Source: Blepharisma stoltei (lineage: Eukaryota; Ciliophora; Heterotrichea; Heterotrichida; Blepharismidae). Taken from it: DNA of 64,000 nucleotides. Positions 33,452 to 44,769 of the stretch are shown here, piece by piece. Position 1 is the stretch's first letter; every line of letters begins with the position of its first letter. Location: contig CAJZBQ010000011.1 of the NCBI GenBank assembly GCA_914767885.1, positions 868,001-932,000 of the forward strand. Reading direction: 5' to 3'. A model generated the notes under the pieces. It saw only the letters and a program-made list of their open reading frames with translations. It was not told where the DNA came from and searched no databases. A program made the translations under genes and the position numbers.

Positions 33452-34530
33452 CTCTCCCTGCGTGAGGTAACAAAAAATTTTTTATTAAAAATATATCATA
33501 TATAAGCGACAATCAGTATAATGAAATATTAAGCTACTTCGATGGATTTTACAAATTAAATTATACAATATTAAAATGACAGTTAGGGATAGGGTTCCAG
33601 TCCTGCACAACAGGCTAGCCCTGTTATTCGAGATTAGTAAGAGAAGTTCATATTTCTTGAGAGTTTCGGCTTGAGAGAGCAGGTCTGTACTGAATCTGGC
33701 ATGGACTAGAGAAGTCTAAAAGGGCTTAATAGCTTTAACGGTTCGAGGGCTAGACCGATTTCACTAACGTTGCTCAGAGCTGTTATTGAAGCTGGATCTC
33801 AAGTTAAAGAGGACTTAAGGCGCTATCATGCTAGAGAAATTCGATAAACTTAAACTTAAATTAAAATTAAATTAATTTTTGCCTTTCAATTTTTGAGAAA
33901 TTGGAATTTAAAGTAATAAAAATATTTCTTTGGTCAGAATAGCATTTTTCTGCAAAAGAATGAGGAATTATCCAATGGTTATTTTTTCAAAAATTTTATG
34001 TCGTTGTTGAAATTGCGCAGCTAGATGCTAGCATGACGACTGTTGTACCAAATCTATGAATTTATGGAAGGATGAAGATGGAAAGATATGATAGGCACAT
34101 GGAAGATTATGGAGATAGTATATAGAGTTTTTTTAGAAGAATCGAGCTTATAATTATTGAAGTTTGGCGAAATTCAGAAAGTGAAGGCAGTTAGCTATTG
34201 ATGGCCATTCTTGGAGGCTCAAATGGGTGTTTATATTAGTGGCTGTATTAGATGAGGTGGAAATTACTGGAGATACTAAATTAACGTGTCATGTATTATT
34301 GATATTTAAATTGAAGCTGAATTTGATGTTAAAGTTTATTGAAGTTTAGTTGAAGCAAATGCTGAAATTGATGTTGTATTATTGAAGAAAAAAGAGAAGT
34401 GCTACGTTGCAGCTTTAAGTTATAACTTTCTAAGAACTTTGCTGTAGTATTTATATATAATTTTTTTGAAACAAATTAGCTCTCTCCATAGGGAACAAAT
34501 TTTTTGTTCGCTTATGGAGGTGGAGAGTTA
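33452..34530. mobile_element. Composite intergenic element between the two GGH genes (1.08 kb)
   Basis: Bounded by TACTCTCCCTGCGTGAGG (33450) and GGAGAGTTA (34530), both worn family A-like ends. After the left end, words of the family A body occur (CATATATAAGCGACAATCAG, AGTATAATGAAAT). A GC-richer block at about 33580-33850 (GGGCTTAATAGCTTTAACGGTTCGAGGGCTAG) interrupts it, and AT-rich family A-like sequence resumes. A hairpin (CTCTCCATAGGGAACAAA / TTTGTTCGCTTATGG) is at 34480-34528. No coding sequence seen. The flanks 32989-33449 are plain AT-rich. Confidence 0.55.
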
Positions 34531-34566
34531 GCAAGATTAATGAGACGATTAAAGAGTTAACCTTAA

Positions 34567-35940
34567 TTATTGAAAATAATAGGATTGAGTGAAATAGCCA
34601 TTCTGATATATTGGCCACCAATTGTAGATTAAATAAGGCTTCAACTCTTCCTCACTTTCAAAGCTGTTATTATTCCTTCTTGCTTCAGATACTAAAAAGT
34701 CAGCAAAGTATGTTGAAACTTTAACTGAGTAAAAATCATGAGGCTGAGGCACCTGTGGGTCCCATTCATAAATATTTTTTTCAGGGTGAAACTGGGTGGC
34801 AAAAATTGGATACTTCTTCCCCTCAATAATTCCAACAAACCTGTTTCCACTTTTATCAAGCATTGTGCTTATTTCTCCCCTCCGTGATCAAACAAAAAGT
34901 TAATTTTTTTTTAAAAAAAATTCCGATTCGCAAAATCTGGAGAGCAAATATTTATTGAATTTGTAAAATTTATATTTTGAAATGCAAGCTGTTATAATTA
35001 AACAGAATTAGCTAGAGATTTCATTATACTAATTATCACTTACATATCAAAATTTTTTGTTCATTCACGGAGGGAGGGTTTTTGAACAAAAATAGGGATT
35101 TTCCAATGATTTTGTTCATTCACGGAGGGGAGTTAGCATATTAAATGTAGCAGTAAGATTGTTCTCTCCCTGATACATACTCGGACTTACTCCATGGCTA
35201 TGAGAAAGCAATGAAGTTTTTCTATCAGTCATAATCTTCCTTATAATTTCTCCATATTTTCTTCCAATCCCATTAAATAAATAGCTCCATTTCGCTTTAG
35301 GTGTAAAATCATGACTTTGTGTATAAGGTGGCTCTCCATTGAAATTTCCAAGTGTTTCAAACTCATTGTTTTCACACACCTGGATTGCTTCAAAGCCTAA
35401 ACAAGTGCCCCAAAGAGGGTAATAATTTCCGTTATCATTAGCTTCTTTGACTAATCTATAAAGATAACACGCTTTTTCAGTATAATCTGGAGTCCATGTA
35501 GGAATGGAATCATTAGTCCACACATTAGCACCTCCACCAGTGAAGAGAATGCCATTTAGCCTAGAAAACAAGAAATTTAATTCTTCGAAACTTTGGTCGA
35601 CTCTGAGAGGGACAACTCTTGCACCTCCCATTTCGACGAATTTAACGTAAGAGGCTGCTATATAAGTGTTGGCAGTGGTGTTCCAAGGCTCATAAGGGTG
35701 GATAGGAAGGGATAAAATCCCTATAACTGGCCGGGTATTGTTTTGGATTGGATGGTTCCACCTGTGTGGAGAATCGTCTTGGTCGTCATGATCATCTTTG
35801 TCATGCCGTCTTTTAGGCCTGTGGGGTCTAGGGTGATTGCCTCAGTTATCAGGGTTATCTTTTTGAGGCTCTGGGTAGAGAAGTTCTCTTCCTAAAGCGG
35901 CAAACAGAAGCGTCAGAATAAAAATCAGTTTTTTCGCCAT
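34567..35940 (-). CDS. GGH: Gamma-glutamyl hydrolase, copy 2, one family A IES
   Basis: 369 codons after removal of IES 34872-35135. Signal peptide MAKKLIFILTLLFAALG, then a longer His/Asp/Arg-rich linker (one Trp by TGA, DNWGNHP), then RPVIGILSLPIHPYEPWNTT, KFVEMGGARVVPL, Cys in YYPLWGTCLGFEAIQ, His in TQFHPEKNIYEWDP. Closely similar to copy 1 over the enzyme domain; the IES is absent from copy 1, so it was gained here or lost there after duplication. Confidence 0.92.
34872..35135 (-). mobile_element. IES, family A MITE, in GGH copy 2 (264 bp)
   Basis: TA 34870-34871 / 35134-35135. Left end CTCCCCTCCGTGATC, inner and outer direct copies at about 35051 and 35113. The hairpin end is reduced. 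Excision joins TATFNML to STMLDKSGNRF. Confidence 0.9.
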
Positions 35941-36348
35941 ATTCGATTATAAAGAAGGTGATCTGGCAAGATTATTTTATGAAGGATTTAATTATTGTTA
36001 TTTAAGAGTAACTTATTTAAAGCAGTTTTTATGCTAAGTCTTGTAGAAATTTCTGTGCATTTAATATTAAATAGAGAAATTGGCATTTATAACTGACAGG
36101 GTGAAACCATTAAAACGAATAGCTCAGAAAAACATTTGAATTTATATTTAAATTTTTGCCATGCCTTGATAAAGACTTTCAGCTATCTATCAAAAATTTC
36201 AAAAAATTATTATTTATTATTGCCCCACCCCCTTTAAAGCGAGCTAATCTTAGAAAAGTGCCTATTTCGGAAATATTAAGCTTCAATCATATATTGAACT
36301 TTTAATGAAATTTAATTATATTTGTTTATTTAATAAACAAAAGCAAAT
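35941..36348. other. Divergent promoter gap, no gene seen
   Basis: 408 AT-rich bases between the 5' ends of GGH copy 2 (minus) and the CX9C gene (plus), so promoters of both should lie here. No motif can be named. Confidence 0.4.
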
Positions 36349-36828
36349 ATGTTCACTGGTGACAAGAGACAAGTTGAGCCATATGATTTTCTGTATTACT
36401 ATTCACCTTCAATTCCTTATGATTTTCCAAAAGAAAGAATCCCTAAAAATTTATGTGAAAAGCAATTGCTTCTCGTTTTCAAATGCTTTTTAGATTACCC
36501 CAAAAAGTCCGAAGATGTGCGAAGGGCGCGTCATTGCCAGAAATTTTCAATTGAGTTCAATGAGTGCAAAAAAAGAAGAGACATGGATCTTTATAAAGAA
36601 ATCAGAGCTTGGGAAGAAGAAAGGGTAAAAAATCTCAAGCCTGAGCTTAGAGCAGTCTATGTCAATGCATTGAAAGAGGAAGTGAGTGATTTAAGATCAA
36701 ATTTTGAACAAATCCCAGCAACAGATCAAAATGCCAATAAGAGGTGGAGGATAAATGCTGATATTCTGCAGACACAGTGGAGGATTAGGTACACAGAAGA
36801 ACTTCTTTCGAAATTAGTTGAGCAATAA
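36349..36828 (+). CDS. Twin CX9C (CHCH) protein, NDUFB7-like
   Basis: 159 codons, no IES. Two CX9C motifs are visible: CEKQLLLVFKC and CQKFSIEFNEC, followed by basic KKRRDMD and a helical tail rich in charged residues. Twin CX9C proteins are folded in the mitochondrial intermembrane space by the Mia40 pathway. Short N-terminal segment with aromatic residues (YDFLYYYSPSIPYDFP), charged tail and motif spacing recall complex I subunit NDUFB7, but other CHCH proteins cannot be excluded. Confidence 0.7.
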   Translation: MFTGDKRQVEPYDFLYYYSPSIPYDFPKERIPKNLCEKQLLLVFKCFLDYPKKSEDVRRARHCQKFSIEFNECKKRRDMDLYKEIRAWEEERVKNLKPELRAVYVNALKEEVSDLRSNFEQIPATDQNANKRWRINADILQTQWRIRYTEELLSKLVEQ

Positions 36829-37046
36829 TTATTTGAAATTGACTAAATAATGCTTTTATGATAATGCAATCATTCTTTTAGCTAGCCTTTTCGTTTTCTA
36901 TATTATTTTTATTAAAATCTGGACTAAGTATTTTCGGCGTTGAATTCAGTTAATTTATATTGAGAAATAATCTTCTTTACTCAATATATAGTGATAAACA
37001 AAATTTATGAGAGAAAATTTGATTTTATTATTAAATTAAAAGGCTG

Positions 37047-38763
37047 ATGAGACGGGCTCTAAAAGTAGCTGCGTTTGGAACCTTGATAGGTGGAGCCGGG
37101 CTTTATTACTCATTTCCACTACTCCGCGATGACTGAAAGCATCTTTTATATGCTGGCATCAGAATTTTTAGAATTACAAAGACAGCTAGTGTAATCGCAG
37201 TAAATTACATAGGAGGTATCACTCCAGAAAAACACAGAGAAAATGCCGCAAGGCTTTACAAAACTTTGCTAAATTCCCCTTCCTTCATAATTTTTGCTCG
37301 CTTAAAAAACGTTGCTAAAAATTTAAAATATAAATTTTATATATTAAATTAAGATTCTTATTGGATTTATGCTTCAAAAGCAAAATTTTAAAGTTAAATA
37401 GAATTAAAAAGATTTTTATTATAATAACTATCCTTATTTCAAAATATTATAATAAGAATTTTATTTTATGATTTTATCAGAAATATTAGGATTTTTAAAA
37501 TAATTTTGCTAGACCACAACGGGAGTAAGCAACGGTGGCTGCTATGTAAAATTTGGCCAAGCAATAGCCCAACTTGACTTACTAGTTCCTCAAGAATATG
37601 CTGACGCAATGAAGCCAATGCTAAATGAATGCCAAATCGAAGACTTCGAAATAATCAAACAAACCTTAGAAGAAGAACTTAAACAGGCAATATCTGAAGT
37701 TTTCATAGAATTCGAAAAAAAGCCTATAGCAAGCGCTTCGCTCGCTCAAGTCCACAAAGCTAAGCTGAAAAATGGAAGCATTGTTGCTGTTAAAGTCCAG
37801 CATCAACATATTCGTGAAGAAATGCCAGGCGATATTAGAGTCCTTGATTTTTTAGCTAGGACAGGCAAAAAGCTCTACTCAGACTTTGATTATGAGTGGC
37901 TTATAGACGATCTAAAAGTAAATACAGCACAAGAATTGAATTTCAACATAGAAATAAGCAATGCGCTTAGATGCGCAAACATATTTAAAGGAGACCCTTA
38001 TATTAAAGTACCAAAAATGTATACTGATTTCAGCACAGATAAAGTTGTTACTATGGAATTTATTGATGGTGTATTAGTTACCAATATTTCTGGGATCCAG
38101 AAAATGGGCTTGGATTTTAAAGATATAGCTCATACATTATCAAGGGCTTTTAATGAAATGATTTTTGTACATGGATTTGTGCATTGCGACCCACATCCAG
38201 GAAATATTCTAATTCGGCCATCTAAGGTGCGAGGAAAGGCTGAAGTTGTGCTGCTCGACCATGGGCTATACAAAGAATTGCCTATAAATGTAAAAAACAG
38301 CTATTCGGGTATGTGGAAAAGTATCATTCTTAAAGATGAAGATGGGATGAAAAAGCATGCAGCAGAACTCGGAGTCACCTCTATGTACCCTTTACTAGCA
38401 GGAATGATGGTGGGAAGACCATGGGAAGAAATCATGAGCAATGCTGAAGGATTTGAAAAGTTTAGGAATGCCCGTGCCTATGCCTCAGACAAAGAAGCAT
38501 TGAGAAGCCATGCACTGAGGTGAAACAGAGAAATTAATCAAATTTTAGGGCTGATTAATAGAGATTTGGTACTATTGTTTAAGACTTTTGAGTGACTTAG
38601 AGCTATTGATGCTGAGCTTGGAGCTCCAATTAACACTATTCAGATTATTGCAGACTATTGTACAAGAAATAATACCAGCTTGTGGGCGAGATGGTGGATT
38701 CAGTTCAAAATGTGGATTTTCGTAAGGGTTATGATTTGGATGGGATGGGTAGGGCTTCTGTAA
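37047..38763 (+). CDS. ABC1/ADCK (UbiB) atypical kinase, one IES
   Basis: 486 codons after removing IES 37272-37527. Hydrophobic N-terminus (TLIGGAGLYYSFPLL) as in mitochondrial ADCK1-type proteins; then KFGQAIAQ (KxGQ motif), ASASLAQVHKAKL (the alanine-rich-loop position, here with Ser), AVKVQH, HGFVHCDPHPGNILI (catalytic loop), VVLLDHGLYKEL (metal-binding DHG), and a C-terminal hydrophobic helix. Family members support coenzyme Q biosynthesis or lipid homeostasis in mitochondria. Trp by TGA at DDWKHLL, RWNREIN and FEWLRAI. Confidence 0.9.
37272..37527. mobile_element. IES in ABC1 kinase gene (256 bp), worn MITE
   Basis: TA 37270-37271 / 37526-37527. Excision gives YKTLLSNGGCYVKFGQ, the family's NGGxYxKxGQ motif, in frame. 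Ends AATTCCCCTTCCTTCATAA and ACGGGAG are degenerate family A ends. Confidence 0.88.
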
Positions 38764-38849
38764 TACACAATAATCGGGAAAATATTTAGTAATTAAATGG
38801 GTTTATTAATTAAGCAATAATATTCTTATAGAAAACTTCCTCGTTTATA

Positions 38850-40256
38850 TTAAAAATAATAATATAATTTGTCCCCAATATTCCCAAAACGCTTTGGGTA
38901 TGATATTTTTACCTCTTTATCCGAATTATCAATACAAATTCTTGTTACAAAATTCAGCCTTTCTTTGGCCTCAACTCTAATTTGGGTTGTAAAAACATTG
39001 TAAATAATAGTACATGAAAAAATTTCTAGTGAAAATGCAATGTAAATAAGAGCCAAAGTAGCATGTGGGTTGTCACTTAAATTGCCAACGGTGTATGAAA
39101 TATATAGCAGTAAAACTAATATTCCTAGTAGTGCTGATAATGATGATAAAATAATGATTTTCCTGAACACTATGCCATCTTCTTCTGTAAGATTAAGAAT
39201 ATAATGGCTTACTTCTCCATGTTTGGTGTGAAGCCTATAATTATAGTCTTCATGCTTAGTTGTGTCTCTTATGAATATTTCAGAAGTCACAGAAGTGTTT
39301 TCACTTTCAAAGGTATTTCAAGTGCAATCTTGTTTTTGCCAATTATGGAAGTCTGCCACATTATTTGATCCATCTACCAGGCCTATTTCTTCATTCCGCT
39401 TATTTGCAGAATCATCAAAAAATAGAGCTAGTGATGATCTTCTAAAAGGGCTTGGGGATGATGGCACATCTTCTCTCTTTTCTTGCAAAAAGATATTCTG
39501 TGTTTCTGACAAAGCGATGCTGTTTTGAAATCTTAATTCGATTTCTTCAGATTTGCCAGCGTTGCTATCTACATAGCAAAAGAGTAAAATGGTAAACATT
39601 ATGAATCCCATTACAAGAATAACAATCCCTACGCCAACACAGCATGATCCGAGTATATAAACGGTTGAGTCTGAGTATCTTAGTCCTTTAAGAATGCTCA
39701 TAATTGATACACAAGGGAAAGATAATATCATTATCCATAAGAGAAATCTGCGCAGAATCCTAAAAGGGTCAGTTTTCTTAGAAGCCATACCTTGATACAA
39801 GCCGCCTCATACAAGTAAAACGCATGTATAAACTCCATAAAGTATAGGATAAGTAATTTCCCCCAATAAACGGTCTCCTACTCTTGGCATTTTGTTTCGT
39901 AAACATAACGGATCATAAGAGATCCATATTCCTCTTAAAAGTCCGATTAAGCTGATAAAAAATAAACTTAAATGCTTAGGGCTTCTTAAAAGCCTCACGA
40001 AGAGCCTGTTAATCCCCAAATGCTTGTCACTTTTTATAGCTTTATAAAGCTTGTATAAAGCAAGAACAAAAAGCAAAAAATATAAAATAGAAAACAAGAC
40101 CACAAGTCCTTTTCAGGCTTTTTCACCTCATTCGTCAATACCACTACTAGTGCATGTCTTTCCAAACCAGCCTAAGTCACAGCTGCAATCTCCTGATATA
40201 CAGTCTCCATGTTCATTACAATCTGTATAAGAATCGCATTCTTTGGGTCTATTCAT
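38850..40256 (-). CDS. EGF-like plus multi-pass membrane protein
   Basis: 468 codons, open only with TGA=Trp (four TGA: DEWGEK, KAWKGL, LVWGGL, CTWNTF). One EGF-like repeat at residues 6-36 with six Cys (CDSYTDCNEHGDC, CSCDLGWFGKTC) lies before about seven hydrophobic segments (VLFSILYFLLFVLALYKLY, YPILYGVYTCVLLVW, CVGVGIVILVMGFIMFTILL, LLGILVLLLYISYTV). A hydrophilic loop of about 100 residues rich in Ser/Glu precedes the last pair. No signal peptide is seen ahead of the EGF repeat. The topology recalls receptor-like 7TM proteins; ligand and coupling unknown. Confidence 0.8.
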
Positions 40257-40558
40257 AAATTATGGATTTATTTCTAAAGTTTTTAAATAATTGCAGAACT
40301 ATCATTTAATTGCGTTCAAGTATGACTATTAACTTGTTAAAAAAATTTAATGAAAATAAGCTTGCATGCTTACTATTTATAAGGCTTAGCATTATGTGTA
40401 ACGCTTGCCTATATAGCGAAATTAACTTGACATTTTTCTAAGGACAATTTATTTCTCATTTGGCTAAATTGCTCAAGAATAATATATTATCACTACTGCT
40501 TGAGTTTGAAATGAATTTTAATGTTTACTTTTACAATTGTGTTGGGTTTTTGATAGTT

Positions 40559-41128
40559 TTATTCTAAATCAAAATGTTTATGCTTATAATTGACTTGGTA
40601 CGACATATAAGTACTCCAAAACATAGCAGTAATGCACCCAAAAGTCACTTGAAAATGCAATGGTAGAAACCCGAAGCTAATTATAGCAACGAAAGGCCAG
40701 ACTTTTATGCCAGTAAGTCATACTTCCACAATACCATTCTTAATCTTTGTAATTCCTTGTGAAAAGCTACCACCCATTAGCAAAGTGACAAAGATAAAAT
40801 AAGAACTCATTGCAATTCAGCTAAAAAAGAGTTGATCAACTAAAACCTTTTTAGCAACTGCTAATAAAGATCTTCCAGGAATTGCCTTGTAAAGGTAGCC
40901 AAGCCAATTGTGATATAGAGGTGCTGAAAAGAAAAATCCATATAGACCCATTTTGAAAGAGCGTTCGATTTGGTAATTTGCGGAAAATCCGAGGTGATGT
41001 GCGCGTTTTTCTATATACTGAGATAGAATATCTCCTAATATTGCTGTACAAAATGCAGTGCAGGATTTGGTAATAAGAGGCTTTTGAATAAGTTTGTTCT
41101 CATATCAAAGAAATAGTTTTAAAGCCAT
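40559..41128 (-). CDS. Mpv17/PMP22-family membrane protein
   Basis: 189 codons from ATG 41128 to TAA 40559; it shows up only when TGA is read as Trp (LFLWYENKL, FFSWIAMS, VEVWLTG). Family marks: WYENKLIQKPLITKS at the start, AILGDILSQYIE, RSFKMGLYGFFFSAPLYHNWLGYL, VDQLFFSW, and VWPFVAIISFGFLPLHFQVTF near the end. Mpv17-type proteins sit in the mitochondrial inner membrane or peroxisomes; their transport role is unsettled. Confidence 0.88.
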
Positions 41129-41504
41129 TTGGCTATTAAAATTGTTGAATAAAAGTATGTTCAATTGTGGATTAGATGAAAGATTTATTTAAATTTCATT
41201 ATATGAATGGGCTATTTAGCATCATTTATATATAATCAATAATGCTAGTACCTTATTTTTTAAAATATTATGACGATTATCTCTTGACGGAAGTAGAAAA
41301 ATTAATTTAAAAAATATTTAATCTTAGATTCTTAGCTGTTTAATAGAGCTTTCACATATTTTAGAATTTTGATATTTTATTAAACTGAAAAATCTTAAAA
41401 ATTGCTTAATTTTTCATTTAATAACTCACTCAAATATATTTAATTAAAAGCTCTTGAAGTTATATTAAATTAGTTCTTATGTATCCGTTTTTACAAATAT
41501 GCTT
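41129..41504. other. AT-rich gap, no gene seen
   Basis: 376 bases between the Mpv17-family gene and the end of the EGF/TM gene. Only stop-ridden AT-rich sequence. Confidence 0.4.
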
Positions 41505-41801
41505 TTAAGATTTCCATTCATCTTCACTTCCTTCAAGTTTTTTAGGTTCCCTAATGCACAGACAATCCCATATAAACCTCACAACAAAAGCAAGTAAAAA
41601 CCCAATAATCAAACCTCCAATTATCATCAAAAACAGCACGAAAAAATTTACCCTTGTCACAATTCCCAGATCTTCTTCACAGTAATGTCCAGCATAAGGT
41701 GATTTACAGAAACAAATTTGATTTTGGCAATATCCGCCATTTATACATGCTGGGCTACAAGAATTATCTCCTTCAACTGCACTTACATTATAGCTTGCCA
41801 T
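41505..41801 (-). CDS. Small EGF-like single-pass membrane protein
   Basis: 98 codons. One EGF-like repeat (CSPACINGGYCQNQICFCKSPYAGHYCEE), then a strong membrane segment (FFVLFLMIIGGLIIGFLLAFVV) and a short charged tail. No clear signal peptide before the EGF repeat, as in the neighbour at 38.8-40.3 kb. Function unknown. Confidence 0.65.
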   Translation of the reverse strand: MASYNVSAVEGDNSCSPACINGGYCQNQICFCKSPYAGHYCEEDLGIVTRVNFFVLFLMIIGGLIIGFLLAFVVRFIWDCLCIREPKKLEGSEDEWKS

Positions 41802-42025
41802 TTGAAAAGATTTATAATTAGATCCCTAATATGGAATTGGATAAAAAAGTCTTAATTTATCCTTTCAGAATAACAATTTTTTTTCTGGATCTTAATGAAG
41901 GTTAATTTGGTTTAAAAAGTTAATAATTATAGAAAAATTTTCAAATTTCAAATAGTTCAAAGCGAAATCGATAAAAAAAGCTAGGAAATTTATTCGCAGC
42001 AATTATAAATTATATCATTTAAACT

Positions 42026-42307
42026 TTACATTTCATCTGACCTTAAATCAGCCTCTGAATTTCGAGAACAATATGCGGTTTTATTCCTCGTTCGGGAATG
42101 GAGTGACGATACTCTAGAATTCTGACTCACATCTTCCGTAGAATGCCTCGCATCTTCTGGTGGACTTTCTTTTGTACTTGAATGTATAACCGTTGTATAT
42201 ATAACTCCACAATTTATAAACTCCTCTTGTGGACATACTTTGGCAAAGACATTAGCCTGTGATTTCCTCATAATTTTAGCTTTTCCAAGAGATGGACGGC
42301 AGCCCAT
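42026..42307 (-). CDS. Small protein with predicted N-acylation, unknown
   Basis: 93 codons. MGCRPSLGKAK fits N-myristoylation of Gly2 with Cys3 palmitoylation; the rest is Ser/Arg/Glu-rich and disordered. The same MGC start occurs in the CDPK of this window. No family recognised. Confidence 0.5.
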   Translation of the reverse strand: MGCRPSLGKAKIMRKSQANVFAKVCPQEEFINCGVIYTTVIHSSTKESPPEDARHSTEDVSQNSRVSSLHSRTRNKTAYCSRNSEADLRSDEM

Positions 42308-43022
42308 AATCTGATTTAATTAAATTCCATTTAATCGCCTATAGCTTTGAATTGAAAAAAACCGTAAAATCAAAATTTTTTATATATTAAATAATTTTCC
42401 TTATTTCAATGCCTTAAGTTGAGCTTATTAATTTTCATTGAAATAATTATTTTAGATAAATGGAAGGATTTTTTAAATAAGAAATTTGAATGATAATTTT
42501 AAGTAACAAGTTTGATCAGCATAATTATGAAACTTTAATGTTATTGAAGAAAAGCTAGCTTTTATGGACTGAAGAATGCTAATTATTATGCTTATTTATT
42601 GCCTGAAACGCAGGCATGCGTTAAATATTTATGAGGAATTGAAGTTTTTATCAATTAGTTAATTAAATCATGGAACTAAGGGTATGCTGGATTATAGTAG
42701 GAATGCTTCTATAAGTATTATCTAGCCGCTTAGCTAAATTCCTCTTTAAGAGAGAGCTTAACCATAGGGAAAATTAATTATCTTTAAGAAAAGCAAAATA
42801 AATTTTTAAAAAAATCTTTTTATACATAATTAACGAATTTTCTAGCTCTATGGGATTGCATTCTAAAATAGAATTTTTCAAATCTATAATATTCAAATAT
42901 TTACAATTTGAGATTTTTAAATTTAAAAAGCAAACGTTTACATATTTTAATATAAAATTTAAAAAAAATTTAAACCCCTTAAGAGTAGGCAAAAGAAAAC
43001 TTGGTTGCTATCAAAAGGAGTA
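42308..43022. other. Intergenic, no gene seen
   Basis: AT-rich. A minus-strand open stretch at 42774-42992 (Asn/Lys/Phe/Leu-rich) has no recognisable family or supporting signal and is not called. Confidence 0.4.
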
Positions 43023-43365
43023 ATTTAAGTTAAAGTTTATACTAGTCATAAGCAGGTAAACCTAACAACCATTCTCCTTTTGGATTTCTGTCCTGAGCCG
43101 CCTGTCCAAGGGATTATCTACCAGAGTAAAGTCACTGTCTATAGAGTGCCCGATAGTCCCGATTAGAAAGCCATGTGGTAGACAAACCTGCTTAGTCTAT
43201 CTCTCAGGAAAAGAAAATCTTTGGGGACCGAAACAAGCATCCCCTCCGGAAGGCAAATCTAAGTTTGAAGGCCTGCTTCAAAAAGGAACATAGGCCCAGG
43301 TTATACCTGCTGCATTGGGAGTAGGCCTCGGAGTCCAATTTCTGTAAACGTTGCCATTTTATTTC
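43023..43365 (+). mobile_element. SINE-like GC-richer repeat with 13-bp flanking duplication
   Basis: The word TCAAAAGGAGTAA flanks it (about 43010-43022 and 43366-43378), as expected of a target-site duplication. The interior aligns in parts with the insert in ART C read on its minus strand: GCAGGTAAACCT, CCTGTCCAAGGGATTA, GCCCGATAGTCCC, CTTTGGGGA, GAAGGCCTGCTTCAAA, CATTTTATTTC. There is no long open frame and no poly-A. The 245 bases beyond (43366-43610) are AT-rich with no gene. Confidence 0.75.
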
Positions 43366-43610
43366 TCAAAAGGAGTAAGGAATAGCTGATATAGAAACCT
43401 TATTATTAAGTCAATAATTTCGTATTAAATTTAGACTATATCATTATAAAATTCTATTCAAATAATCAACAAATATTTCTTTTTAAATAAAATTATCTTA
43501 AGTTTTTAATAGGTTTTATTTTCCCTTAATTTATATATTAGTCTAGGCTAATTAATAGCTATATAATATTTATGATTAGAGTTTTGCATTTTTGCTTGCA
43601 TTATTTTTAA

Positions 43611-44540
43611 TTATAAGCCATCTTCTATTTTATCTAATGTATTGCATGTTTTTCCAAATGGCCCTTCTTTTTTAAAATGATAGCTGTAGTGGCTTCCCTA
43701 AATATTAACTACTTTTAATACTTTCCCACATATAGAACAAAAACGAGTTTTGCATGGACATATTAAATAATTGCAGCCATTATTCTTATCAACTTCACTA
43801 TGACAATTTGGGCAGGCCAAATATTTGCTCAAAAATTTTTCTTCATCTTCATTCTTAAGCTTAAAATCTTCACAAGTAATATTCTGATGTTTATTATTGC
43901 ATTTTAAACAGTAAAGATTTAAGCATGACGGGCATCGTAATTCTTCCAATTCTTCAGGTATTTCTATGTAAACTCCACAATAAATGCATTGCTTTAAGAT
44001 CAAGCCTTTTTCTTGTGGCTTATAAGTTCTTATTACTAAATTTAAATACTTATCATAATATTCTTTTGATATTATAGATTTTACTTGCTCAATTGAAATT
44101 GTGTTAGGGCATCCGGGACAAACAAAATCATAGGCATTCACTTTTGAGTTGTCAATAAGTTTTTCAACATGCTTGAGTATGCATAAATGGCAATAGCGAT
44201 GATTACAGACCAGAGTTATCCCACTATTAGCTGTAGCATTGCAAAGTCTGCAAGTGAATTTTTGGACTTCTGGGTCTTGATTTTTAGTTCTATAAAATAA
44301 GTTGCTCTTTTTGCTCTGAATTAATATATTTGTCTCTATTACTTTGTTACATATTAAGCAATAAATATCTTTAGATGCATCCTTTCGTAATAATTGTTTG
44401 CTTACCATATTTTCATAGCAATCTGTACAATAGAAATGGCCACAGATAATTTTTATAACGTTTTGGAAATACATAAAACATCTAGAGCATTTTCTATATA
44501 TCTTTTTGGGATTTTTAGTAACTCCCTCCTTAATAGACAA
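43611..44540 (-). CDS. RBR-type E3 ubiquitin ligase (RING-IBR-RING)
   Basis: After removal of the 15-nt intron 43698-43712, 304 codons. Cys/His pairs: an N-terminal zinc-finger-like set (CSRCFMYF...CGHFYCTDC), RING1 (CRLCNATANSGITLVCNHRYCHLCI), IBR (CIYCGVYIEIPEELEELRCPSC..YCLKC), and RING2 (ACPNCHSEVDKNNGCNYLICPCKTRFCSICGK). RBR ligases pass ubiquitin through a RING2 Cys; here the Cys in NGCNYLIC is the candidate. The intron restores the C-terminal GSHYSYHFKKEGPFGKTC tail; without it TAG would stop the protein after KVVNI. Confidence 0.87.
43698..43712 (-). other. 15-nt intron in RBR ligase gene
   Basis: On the minus strand GTAGTTAATATTTAG. Removal joins GKVLK to GSHYSYHFKKEGPF and extends the frame to TAA at 43611. 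Confidence 0.85.
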
Positions 44541-44769
44541 AAATTACCCTTAAAATTTATAGGAAATATCTATCAATTAAAATAACTAAATTGTCTAATA
44601 GCTTGCTACTTATATTCCTTGCCAAAATAGAGCAAGTTATAAGTAAAATTTGATGTTTTTGGAACATTAAATTGAATATTAACTGTTTTCATAGACAACA
44701 TTATTTACCTATAAAAAGTTAGACTTCACTCCAATCAAAATGAAATTAATTTACCAAAAAAAAAGAAAT

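Noticed and set aside
33585-33850. tRNA gene suggested by GGTTCGAGGGC
   Set aside because: No acceptor stem or cloverleaf could be paired around it; better explained as part of a SINE-like block.
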